Source: Thermoanaerobaculia bacterium (GTDB lineage Bacteria; Acidobacteriota; Thermoanaerobaculia; Multivoradales; JAHEKO01). Taken from it: a stretch of DNA of 5,851 bases. Position 1 is the first letter of the stretch. Every line of letters starts with the position of its first letter. The stretch is taken from the NCBI GenBank assembly GCA_029287645.1, contig JARFQS010000482.1, positions 1 through 5,851 of the forward strand. Direction: 5' to 3'. The notes under the pieces are model-generated. The model did no database searches. It had not been told where the DNA came from and saw nothing but the letters and a program-made list of their open reading frames with translations. The position numbers and the translations under genes were made by a program. This document shows positions 1 to 5,851 of this stretch, piece by piece.

Positions 1-111
1 GAATCGGTAGCGCAGTTGCTCCTCGAGCCCGGTCGCATTCATGAGCTTCTCCAACATCGCGCGCCATGCTAGCACTGCCCCACCGCCACTGCGATACTGC
101 AGGCGCGCCAC
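1..111 (-). CDS. Partial open frame downstream of mutL, product unrecognised
   Basis: A minus-strand frame opens at a GTG (111-109), only 4 bases after the mutL TAG stop, and stays open for 37 codons to the window edge, so only the N-terminus is visible. GTG is the first usable start after an in-frame TGA that lies inside mutL. About three quarters of its codons end in G or C, clearly more than the competing overlapping frame starting at ATG 67, which supports this frame as the coding one. An internal ATG at 57 is an alternative start. There is no clear Shine-Dalgarno, so translational coupling to mutL is plausible. The visible protein has a helical stretch with the motif GLEEQLRYRF near the edge. 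That faintly recalls the start of DUF721/DciA-like proteins (helix, then Gly-Leu-Glu-x-x-Leu), but the match is too short to name it. It could also be a chance open frame. Confidence 0.4.
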   Translation of the reverse strand, partial: MARLQYRSGGGAVLAWRAMLEKLMNATGLEEQLRYRF

Positions 112-115
112 TCGA

Positions 116-1930
116 CTATCTTCGACCGAACCGCCGCTCCAGCTCGATGTCCGCCATCTTCAAGACGATCGGCCGACCGTGAGGGCACGCGAAGGGCTGC
201 TCCGCCGCGAAGAGCTCGGTTACCAAAGCCTCCATCTCCTCGGCGGAGAGCTGATGGTGCATCTTCACGGCCGCGCGGCAGGACTGGCTCGCGGCCAGGA
301 CTTCCAAGAGGCGCACCTTGAGATCCTCCACGGTGGTCTCGATCTCGCCCGTATCACCCGCCAGACTGGCCAGCATTTGCTCGGCGAGGCGCGGAGTCAG
401 GACGGCGGGTGTGGCACTAACGGCCACCACATTGCCCGACATCTCTCCCAAGGAGAAACCGAGTCGTTCCAACTCGGTCGCCATCTCCGACAGCCTCATC
501 GACTCAGCCGGTGCCAGCTCGAGAAGAATCGGCTCCAGGAGGCGTTGACTTCGCACTACGGTTTCCGCGAGCTGGCGACGAAATCTCTCGTACAGGACCC
601 TCTCATGGGCCACATGCTGGTCCACCAGGTAGAGTCCATCGGGGCCTTCCAGCAAGATCAGGGTCCCTTTGTACTGGCCGAGAAGCCGAAAGGGGCGCGC
701 CTCACCTGATCTTCCACTCAAGGGAACGGGAGACCTGACGAGAGGAGCGAAGGCCACATCGGCCAGTCTTTCCTCCCTCTTCGCCGACTCCATGTTCTCG
801 AGCTCCCTGACTTCGCTTTCGCCGCCGTCCACCCTCCCTTCGCCGTACCAGCCTCCTTTTCGTTGTCCCAGTCCCTGCCAGACCAGCGGCGTGCCAGGCA
901 CCCCCTCGGGTTCTTCCAAAGGGGCCGTCTCCTCCCCTCTGGCTCGCTCCAGAGCACCCTGGAGGCAAGACGAGAGTCGCCCGAAGAACCGACCATCCCT
1001 GAAGCGCACCTCGGCCTTCTGCGGATGAACGTTGACGTCCACCTCTTCGGGTGGAATATCCAAGAAAAGGAAGAGAGCCGGAAAGTCCTCACTGCGCCAC
1101 GTTTCTCGGACCGACCGATAGAAAGCGGCCATCACGGTCCGATCCCTCAGGAGCCGCCGATTGACAAACGTGAAGATCCGGCGACCGCGGCCCTGTTGGC
1201 GATTCCCGACCAGACCCCAGATACGCTCTCCGCCAGGGCCGGATTGGGAGAATTCGACCAACTCCCGACTCGCTGGAGCGCCGAACAGCTCACCAACTCG
1301 ACGCCGGGCCGCCTCGAGATCTTCGCCGGCAGGAGGGGTATCGAGGAGAGTACGCCCCTCGTGCAAGAGGGTAAAGCCGATCTCAGGCCGGGCCAGGGCA
1401 TAGCCCTGCACCACCTCCGTGGCCCTGCGCAGCTCGGTCCGGACGGTCTTGAGAAATTTGCGTCGTGCCGGGACGTTGAAGAACAGGGAGCGGACCTCGA
1501 CCACGGTTCCCGTCGGGCACGCTGCTGGCTCCACGGATCGCACGTGCCCTCCGTCGATTCGGATGCGGTGTCCTTCGCCCGGCTCCGTAGCCGAGGTCAG
1601 CTCGACTCGGGCGACGGCCGAGATGGCAGCGAGCGCCTCGCCCCGAAAACCCAGGGTCGCGACACCTTGCAGGTCGTCGAAGCTTCCGATCTTGCTCGTC
1701 GCGTGACGATCGAAGGCCAACAGAGCATCGTCGCGATCCATCCCGACACCGTCGTCGGTCACACGTATGGAGCGTTTGCCCCCGGCTTCGAGCTCGACAC
1801 GAATCGAGCGGGCCCCGGCATCGACGGAGTTTTCCACCAACTCCTTGACGACCGACGCCGGCCGCTCGACCACCTCGCCAGCCGCGATCTGGCTGATCAG
1901 CCGATCATCGAGGATCTGGATCGTTGTCAC
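116..1930 (-). CDS. mutL: DNA mismatch repair protein MutL, endonuclease-proficient type
   Basis: MutL couples mismatch recognition by MutS to strand incision. The 604-residue protein begins with the family signature at residues 1-40. Its GHKL ATPase site is intact: E30 and N34 in KELVENSVDAGA, D59 in DDGVGM, LGFRGEAL (93-100), GT (141-142), FNVPARR (151-157) and NVHPQK with K305. A low-conservation linker (about 331-410) leads to the C-terminal dimerisation/nuclease domain. There the metal-site motif reads DQHVAHERVLYE (D437, H439, E443, E448), with C551 (SCRAAVK), C582 and H584 (CPHGRP) and a terminal FGRR. A QRLLEP sequence (462-467) fits the QxxLxP beta-clamp-binding motif. From family knowledge this predicts a nicking MutL that works without MutH. 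The only oddity is Val440 where the motif usually has Ala. The GTG start is chosen because it gives the canonical N-terminus and follows a good ribosome binding site. The gene lies 68 bases downstream of glgP with no visible terminator between them. Confidence 0.98.
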   Translation of the reverse strand: MTTIQILDDRLISQIAAGEVVERPASVVKELVENSVDAGARSIRVELEAGGKRSIRVTDDGVGMDRDDALLAFDRHATSKIGSFDDLQGVATLGFRGEALAAISAVARVELTSATEPGEGHRIRIDGGHVRSVEPAACPTGTVVEVRSLFFNVPARRKFLKTVRTELRRATEVVQGYALARPEIGFTLLHEGRTLLDTPPAGEDLEAARRRVGELFGAPASRELVEFSQSGPGGERIWGLVGNRQQGRGRRIFTFVNRRLLRDRTVMAAFYRSVRETWRSEDFPALFLFLDIPPEEVDVNVHPQKAEVRFRDGRFFGRLSSCLQGALERARGEETAPLEEPEGVPGTPLVWQGLGQRKGGWYGEGRVDGGESEVRELENMESAKREERLADVAFAPLVRSPVPLSGRSGEARPFRLLGQYKGTLILLEGPDGLYLVDQHVAHERVLYERFRRQLAETVVRSQRLLEPILLELAPAESMRLSEMATELERLGFSLGEMSGNVVAVSATPAVLTPRLAEQMLASLAGDTGEIETTVEDLKVRLLEVLAASQSCRAAVKMHHQLSAEEMEALVTELFAAEQPFACPHGRPIVLKMADIELERRFGRR

Positions 1931-1936
1931 GTGGCG

Positions 1937-1942
1937 CCTCCT
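1937..1942 (-). promoter_or_regulatory. Ribosome binding site of mutL (AGGAGG), with a second GGAGG just upstream
   Basis: On the minus strand AGGAGG ends 6 bases before the GTG at 1930-1928, an ideal Shine-Dalgarno spacing that decides the non-ATG start. A second GGAGGT lies immediately upstream (1943-1948). A complementary ACCTCC (1950-1955) follows upstream of that. It could pair with either GGAGG, most easily the proximal one across a loop of about eight bases. Such pairing could mask the site, but this is inference from a short match. Confidence 0.8.
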
Positions 1943-1998
1943 ACCTCCGGGAGGTGAGTCCTCGACGGAAATCTAGAACTGCCTCCGGGCCGGCACGA

Positions 1999-4188
1999 TC
2001 AGTCTTGCTCGATCGTTGCCTTCGACCTAGCCAACGGCATATACGCCCGATCAGTGTACTCCCGAACCATGCGACTCGCCGAGAAGCGGGCGCCGAGCGT
2101 GGCCATCGAGCGCTTCATCATCTCGATCCAGCGAAGGGGGAGACCCTGGGGATCGCGCTCGTAGTAGGTGGGGAGAACCTGTTCCTCCAGAATCGAATAG
2201 AGTGAATTGGCGTCATTCTGGTCCTGCACCCACTCCTCGGCAGCCATCTCGCCGGAACCGATCGACCACCCGTTGTCTCCGTCGAAGCCCTCCGGCCACC
2301 ATCCATCGAGAATGCTGCAGTTGAGAACACCGTTGACGGCCGCCTTTTGACCACTGGTACCACTGGCCTCGAGCGGGCGACGGGGTGTGTTCAACCAGAC
2401 GTCCACTCCCTGGACCAACATCCGGCCGACGCGCATGTTGTAGTTCTCGATGAAAGCGACCCTTCCTTCCAGGTCGGACTCCTGGCTGAGCATGTACAGG
2501 TGCTGGATCAGCTCCTGGGCCGGTCGATCCGCGGGGTGTGCCTTGCCGGCCAGCAGAATCCTCACGGGCCGGTCGCTGTTTCGCACGATGCCTCGCAGTC
2601 GGTGGAGGTCACTGAAGAGCAGGCCAGCCCGCTTGTAGGTGGCGAATCGCCTCGCAAACCCGATGGTCAGGGCCTCCTCTTCGAAGAAATCCGAGACCTC
2701 TCGCAGCTTGGAGGGTCGTCGCCCATGCCTCGCGTATTGCTCCAGGAGGCGTGACCTCGAGAATCTCAACAGGCGCTCCTTCTGGGACTGATGGGCTGCC
2801 CACAGGTCCTCATCGGAGAGCTGGTAGACGAATTCCCAGGCCTCCGGGTCCAGGAGTGTCTCCTGCCAGTCCGGTCCGAGCTGCAGCGCGAACAGGTTCT
2901 GGAGATCGGTTCCCAGCCAGGTCGGGACGTGAATCCCGTTCGTGATCGGCTGAATCACCGGTTCTTCGTGCGGCGGCTGATCAAACAGATGACGCCACAT
3001 CCGATCCGCGACTTCCGCATTCAACCGACTCACTCCGTTGGCGAAGCTGCTGGTGCGCAGGGCGAATGCAGTCAAATTGAACGGCTGATCGGGCTCACCG
3101 TGGTCGGGATTGCCAACTTTCAACAGCCGCTCGGAGCTCGTGCCCAGGGGCTCGGCCCACGGGTCCAGGTAGCTGGTAGCGAGGTCGGGATCGAACTGCT
3201 CATTGCCCGCTGGAACCGGGGTGTGGGTCGTGAAGGCCACGTTCTCACCGACACCGCCGAGGGCCGCTTCGAAATCGAGCCCCGCGGAGCCAACCACTTC
3301 CTTCATCCGCTCCAACTGCAGAAGAACACTGTGCCCTTCGTTGATATGCCAGAGGGCGGGCTCGATGCCTAGAGCCCGGAGTGCCTTGACACCTCCAACC
3401 CCCAGCACCATTTCTTGCACCAGCCGCATTTCCCGGCCACGCACATAGAGGACCTTGGCGATCGGCCGATCTGCGGGGTCGTTGGCCCGCAGGTCCGTAT
3501 CCAGAAGAAGAATCGGAACACGACCGACCTGAGCGACCCAGACCTTCGCCTGGACCTCCCGACCCGGTAGCGGAACTCCTACGACGACGTCGCGACCTCT
3601 CTCGTCCATCGCCGGCCTCACCGGGAGGCGGTTGAAGTCGTAGTCCGGATAGATATGCTGCTGAATGCCATCGGCATCGATGGCCTGACTGAAGTAGCCC
3701 GAGCGGTACAGGAGGCCGACGCCCACGAACGGCAGACCCAGATCACTGGCGCTCTTGCAGTGGTCTCCACTGAGCACACCGAGCCCCCCCGAATAGATTG
3801 CCAGGGATGGATCCAGGCCATACTCCATGGAGAAATAGGCCATCGGACCACCATCGTGGTCGGGATACCGGCGATCGAACCAGGTCTCCGCGCCAGCATT
3901 CATGTACCTGTCGAAGGCCTGGATGACGTGGGAATACGAGCTCATGAAGGCATCGCTATTGACCAGCTCCTCCCACTGGGCGCGTTCGATGTTGAGCAGC
4001 AGATTGACCGGGTTGCGATAGCGGGCCCAGGAGTCGACCTTGATCGAGGAGAATAGCTGCCTGGCTCGCGGCATCCAACTCCACCAGAGGTTGTAGGCCA
4101 GGTCGTAGAGTCGTTCTACTTCTCGGGGCAGCTCGATATCGGCCACCTGCCGACACGGGATCTTGATACGTCGGTTGCTTTCGGGCAA
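1999..4188 (-). CDS. glgP: Alpha-glucan (glycogen/maltodextrin) phosphorylase, GT35 divergent short type
   Basis: This cytoplasmic PLP enzyme releases glucose-1-phosphate from non-reducing ends of alpha-1,4-glucans. The 729-residue protein has the layout of the divergent bacterial phosphorylases: an N-terminal DUF3417-like region (about 14-110, with LAYNLWWSW at 30-38), then the catalytic core. Recognisable core motifs are YFSMEYGLDPSLAIYSGGLG (118-137), SGDHCKSASDLGLP (140-153), THTPVPAGNE (321-330), ITNGIH (415-420), FARRFATYKR (511-520) and LAGKAHPAD (546-554). The PLP-lysine motif is EASGTSGQK (607-615), so K615 should carry the cofactor. It is followed by AAVNG and LDGWWPEG (627-634). 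Gln614 sits where classical phosphorylases have Met, within variation I would expect for this subgroup. The start is TTG (4188-4186), supported by GAGGTGG just upstream and by typical family N-terminal sequence soon after. It is divergent from malQ and upstream of mutL. Natural substrate (glycogen versus maltodextrin) cannot be told from sequence. Confidence 0.96.
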   Translation of the reverse strand: MPESNRRIKIPCRQVADIELPREVERLYDLAYNLWWSWMPRARQLFSSIKVDSWARYRNPVNLLLNIERAQWEELVNSDAFMSSYSHVIQAFDRYMNAGAETWFDRRYPDHDGGPMAYFSMEYGLDPSLAIYSGGLGVLSGDHCKSASDLGLPFVGVGLLYRSGYFSQAIDADGIQQHIYPDYDFNRLPVRPAMDERGRDVVVGVPLPGREVQAKVWVAQVGRVPILLLDTDLRANDPADRPIAKVLYVRGREMRLVQEMVLGVGGVKALRALGIEPALWHINEGHSVLLQLERMKEVVGSAGLDFEAALGGVGENVAFTTHTPVPAGNEQFDPDLATSYLDPWAEPLGTSSERLLKVGNPDHGEPDQPFNLTAFALRTSSFANGVSRLNAEVADRMWRHLFDQPPHEEPVIQPITNGIHVPTWLGTDLQNLFALQLGPDWQETLLDPEAWEFVYQLSDEDLWAAHQSQKERLLRFSRSRLLEQYARHGRRPSKLREVSDFFEEEALTIGFARRFATYKRAGLLFSDLHRLRGIVRNSDRPVRILLAGKAHPADRPAQELIQHLYMLSQESDLEGRVAFIENYNMRVGRMLVQGVDVWLNTPRRPLEASGTSGQKAAVNGVLNCSILDGWWPEGFDGDNGWSIGSGEMAAEEWVQDQNDANSLYSILEEQVLPTYYERDPQGLPLRWIEMMKRSMATLGARFSASRMVREYTDRAYMPLARSKATIEQD

Positions 4189-4192
4189 ACCA

Positions 4193-4199
4193 CCACCTC
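4193..4199 (-). promoter_or_regulatory. Ribosome binding site of glgP (GAGGTGG) supporting a TTG start
   Basis: Read on the minus strand, GAGGTGG precedes TTG (4188-4186), with the GAGG core 7 bases from the start codon. No ATG or GTG nearby gives the conserved N-terminus with comparable spacing, so the TTG start is the best choice. Confidence 0.75.
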
Positions 4200-4228
4200 A
4201 CGTTAGGGTCTAGAATCTCGAAGCGTAC

Positions 4229-4250
4229 GGGGAATGGAGCACCACTCCCC
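4229..4250. repeat. Imperfect inverted repeat centred between glgP and malQ, candidate operator or leader hairpin
   Basis: The arms are GGGGAATGG (4229-4237) and CCACTCCCC (4242-4250), separated by AGCA. They are complementary at 8 of 9 positions. In a minus-strand (glgP) transcript the single mismatch becomes a G-U wobble, so the RNA could form an uninterrupted nine-pair stem with a four-base loop, beginning about 40 bases before the glgP start. No run of U follows, so it is not an intrinsic terminator. The centre (about 4239.5) almost coincides with the midpoint of the intergenic region (4238), as would suit a repressor or activator site serving both genes. Confidence 0.5.
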
Positions 4251-4287
4251 CCGGAGAATTTCAGCGCGCCAGGATATCATCCCGCCC

Positions 4288-5805
4288 ATGACTCGACGAG
4301 CCTCGGGCATTCTTCTGCACCCCACGTCTCTGCCGGGGCCCTTCGGCATCGGCGACCTCGGACCTGAGTCTCGCGGGTTCCTGCAATGGTTGAATTCAGC
4401 CGGACAGACCGTCTGGCAGATGCTGCCCCTGGTTCCTCCAGGTGCTGGCAACTCGCCGTACGACGGAGCCTCGGCCTTCGCAGGTAACCCACTGCTGATC
4501 TCACCCAGTGACCTGGTCGAGGTCGGTCTTCTCATGGACTCCGACCTGGACGATGCACCCGACTTCGAGCTCCGGACGATCCACTTCCAACAGGTCGCCA
4601 CCTGGAAGAGCGATCTCCTGAGGAACGCATGGCACCGATGTGCCAGCTCGACCGCGAACCAGCAGCGAGAGCAGTTCGAGAGCTGGGCTCGAGCACCTGG
4701 TCAGGGTCCTTGGCTCGAAGACTGGGCTCTATTCATCTCGTTGAAGCAACACTTCCAGGAAAAGCCATGGATGGACTGGCCGTCCGATCTTCGTACCCGC
4801 GACACCGACGCTCTCACCGCAGCGGCACGAGAGCTGCGAGAGGAGATCGACTACCACAAGTTCATCCAGTATCTATTCGCCTCACAATGGTCTCGCTTGC
4901 GAGAAACCGCCACCCAGAACAACATCCGCCTACTCGGAGACATGCCCTTCTATGTGGCCCTGGACAGCGCCGATGTCTGGGCGCATCGCGAGTTGTTCAA
5001 GGTGGACGTCGACGGGCAGCCTCTAGCAGTCGCGGGAGTGCCGCCCGACTACTTCAGTCCGACCGGGCAGCGGTGGGGCAACCCGGTCTTTCGATGGGAG
5101 CAACACGCGGCGGATGGGTATCTGTGGTGGACGCAACGAGTCGGATTCAGCCTGACGCAGTACGACATGGTCCGCATCGATCACTTTCGGGCGTTCGCCA
5201 GCTACTGGGAGATCGATGCCCAAGAGCCTACGGCGATCCACGGAGAGTGGGTATCCGGACCTGGGAATGGCCTCTTCGAGAGACTCCGAGAGGTACTCGG
5301 TGAGCTACCCCTGGTGGCTGAGGATCTCGGCCACATCACCTCGGATGTCAGGGACCTGAAACAGCAGCTGGGGCTCCCCGGAATGAAGGTTCTGCAGTTC
5401 GGATTCGATTCCGAAGATAGCGAGCACCTACCCCACAACTATAGCAGAGACACCGTCGCCTACACGGGAACGCACGACAACGATACCGCGGTGGGTTGGC
5501 TCGCCGACATCGAGGCCGACAAACACGACTCGGTTCTCGACTACGTGGGTGGGCGCGGCACTGAGACTCATTGGGACCTGATGCGATGCATCCTGACTTC
5601 CGTCGCAGACATGGCCATCTTCCCGATCCAGGATGTCTTGGGGCTCGGCAGCCCTGACCGCATGAATACCCCTGGATCCTCCGAAGGCAATTGGGCGTGG
5701 AGGCTCGAGGAGGGAAGCCTCGACTCCCGAATCGCGGACCGGTTGCAAAGGGTGACAGCTTTGACGGGACGTCTCGGTGACCGACACCCGAGGTCGCTGC
5801 CTTGA
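4288..5805 (+). CDS. malQ: 4-alpha-glucanotransferase (amylomaltase, GH77)
   Basis: MalQ transfers alpha-1,4-glucan segments between malto-oligosaccharides, releasing glucose and making longer chains that a phosphorylase can use. With the ATG at 4288 the protein is 505 residues, the size of short Thermus-type amylomaltases and well below the roughly 690 of the Escherichia enzyme. It opens with the family signature RASGILLHPTSLPGPFGIGD (4-23). It also has GNSPYDGASAFAGNP (54-68), LLGDMPFYVALDSADVW (215-231), GVPPDYFSPTGQRWGNP (250-266) and RMNTPGSSEGNWAWR (458-472). The GH77 catalytic triad is present: nucleophile D298 in RIDHFRAF, acid/base E345 in LVAEDLG and D397 in GTHDND. Ala302 replaces the usual Gly after DHFR. 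An in-frame ATG at 4234 would add 18 residues (N-terminal MEHHSPRRIS) unlike the family and would lie inside the palindrome, so 4288 is preferred. Its ribosome binding site is weak (AGGA at 4271-4274, 13 bases away). It is divergent from glgP, its likely pathway partner. Confidence 0.96.
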   Translation: MTRRASGILLHPTSLPGPFGIGDLGPESRGFLQWLNSAGQTVWQMLPLVPPGAGNSPYDGASAFAGNPLLISPSDLVEVGLLMDSDLDDAPDFELRTIHFQQVATWKSDLLRNAWHRCASSTANQQREQFESWARAPGQGPWLEDWALFISLKQHFQEKPWMDWPSDLRTRDTDALTAAARELREEIDYHKFIQYLFASQWSRLRETATQNNIRLLGDMPFYVALDSADVWAHRELFKVDVDGQPLAVAGVPPDYFSPTGQRWGNPVFRWEQHAADGYLWWTQRVGFSLTQYDMVRIDHFRAFASYWEIDAQEPTAIHGEWVSGPGNGLFERLREVLGELPLVAEDLGHITSDVRDLKQQLGLPGMKVLQFGFDSEDSEHLPHNYSRDTVAYTGTHDNDTAVGWLADIEADKHDSVLDYVGGRGTETHWDLMRCILTSVADMAIFPIQDVLGLGSPDRMNTPGSSEGNWAWRLEEGSLDSRIADRLQRVTALTGRLGDRHPRSLP

Positions 5806-5851
5806 AGCCGGCCTCCCGACCGTTGGACTCGGTGCCCGGAGCCATCTGGAC

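Larger units (their letters stand above)
4189..4287. promoter_or_regulatory. Shared divergent promoter region of glgP and malQ
   Basis: These 99 bases separate the TTG of glgP (minus strand) from the proposed ATG of malQ (plus strand), so promoters for both genes should lie here or slightly inside the coding ends. Towards malQ, TAGAAT (4211-4216) matches five of six bases of a -10 consensus, but no convincing -35 stands 16-18 bases upstream. Towards glgP I see no good sigma70-like pair. The middle of the region holds the palindrome at 4229-4250. The promoter role is inferred from gene arrangement, not from strong motifs. Confidence 0.55.

Noticed and set aside
41..709. A 222-codon plus-strand open frame over the mutL 3' half and the left edge
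   Set aside because: It is antisense to the conserved MutL C-terminal domain, has no recognisable family and no convincing ribosome binding site.
863..1957. A 364-codon plus-strand open frame antisense to mutL
   Set aside because: It lies almost wholly opposite a gene with full MutL motifs, shows no recognisable domain, and is the sort of long antisense frame that GC-biased third positions create.
1996..2015. CGATC/GATCG inverted repeat at the glgP stop codon as a terminator
   Set aside because: The stem is only five pairs with a ten-base loop, it overlaps the stop codon, and no U run follows on the minus strand.
2344..2370. Gln instead of Met next to the PLP lysine of GlgP as a sign of inactivation
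   Set aside because: The lysine (K615) and the rest of the motif are intact, and this position is variable in the divergent phosphorylase subgroup as I know it.
2791..3372. A 193-codon plus-strand open frame antisense to glgP
   Set aside because: It is the complement of conserved phosphorylase sequence and has no motifs of its own.
5348..5845. A 165-codon minus-strand open frame overlapping the malQ 3' end
   Set aside because: Arg- and Cys-rich low-complexity composition typical of an antisense frame; it covers conserved MalQ sequence including the HDND motif.
5806..5851. Possible start of another gene or a malQ terminator at the right edge
   Set aside because: Only 46 bases are available. 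There is no stem with a U run and no start codon with a ribosome binding site.

Overview
The window carries three complete genes and the edge of a fourth. All are ordinary bacterial housekeeping or carbohydrate genes. I see no mobile element, CRISPR array, RNA gene or defence cassette, and I could not support an undescribed system. The DNA is GC-rich with GC-biased third codon positions, and genes are packed with gaps of 4, 68 and 99 bases. The MutL is the endonuclease-bearing type, which argues against Escherichia-like gammaproteobacteria (MutH-dependent). The presence of any MutL argues against typical Actinobacteria. I cannot place the source more precisely than a GC-rich bacterium of another phylum.

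Layout. On the minus strand, read from 4188 down to 1, lie glgP (a short, divergent-type alpha-glucan phosphorylase with a TTG start), then mutL (GTG start) 68 bases downstream. A small open frame begins 4 bases after the mutL stop and runs off the left edge. On the plus strand, malQ (short amylomaltase-type 4-alpha-glucanotransferase) runs from 4288 to 5805. The last 46 bases (5806-5851) hold no feature I can support.

How the genes relate. glgP and malQ are transcribed divergently from a shared 99-base region. They form a coherent pathway: MalQ disproportionates malto-oligosaccharides into longer chains, and GlgP shortens alpha-1,4 chains by phosphorolysis to glucose-1-phosphate. A 22-base imperfect palindrome (4229-4250) lies almost exactly midway between the two start codons. 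It is the most interesting non-coding signal here: a candidate operator for joint control, or a hairpin in the glgP leader. mutL encodes the mismatch-repair ATPase/nickase and has no obvious functional tie to glycogen metabolism. No terminator is visible between glgP and mutL, so read-through is possible.
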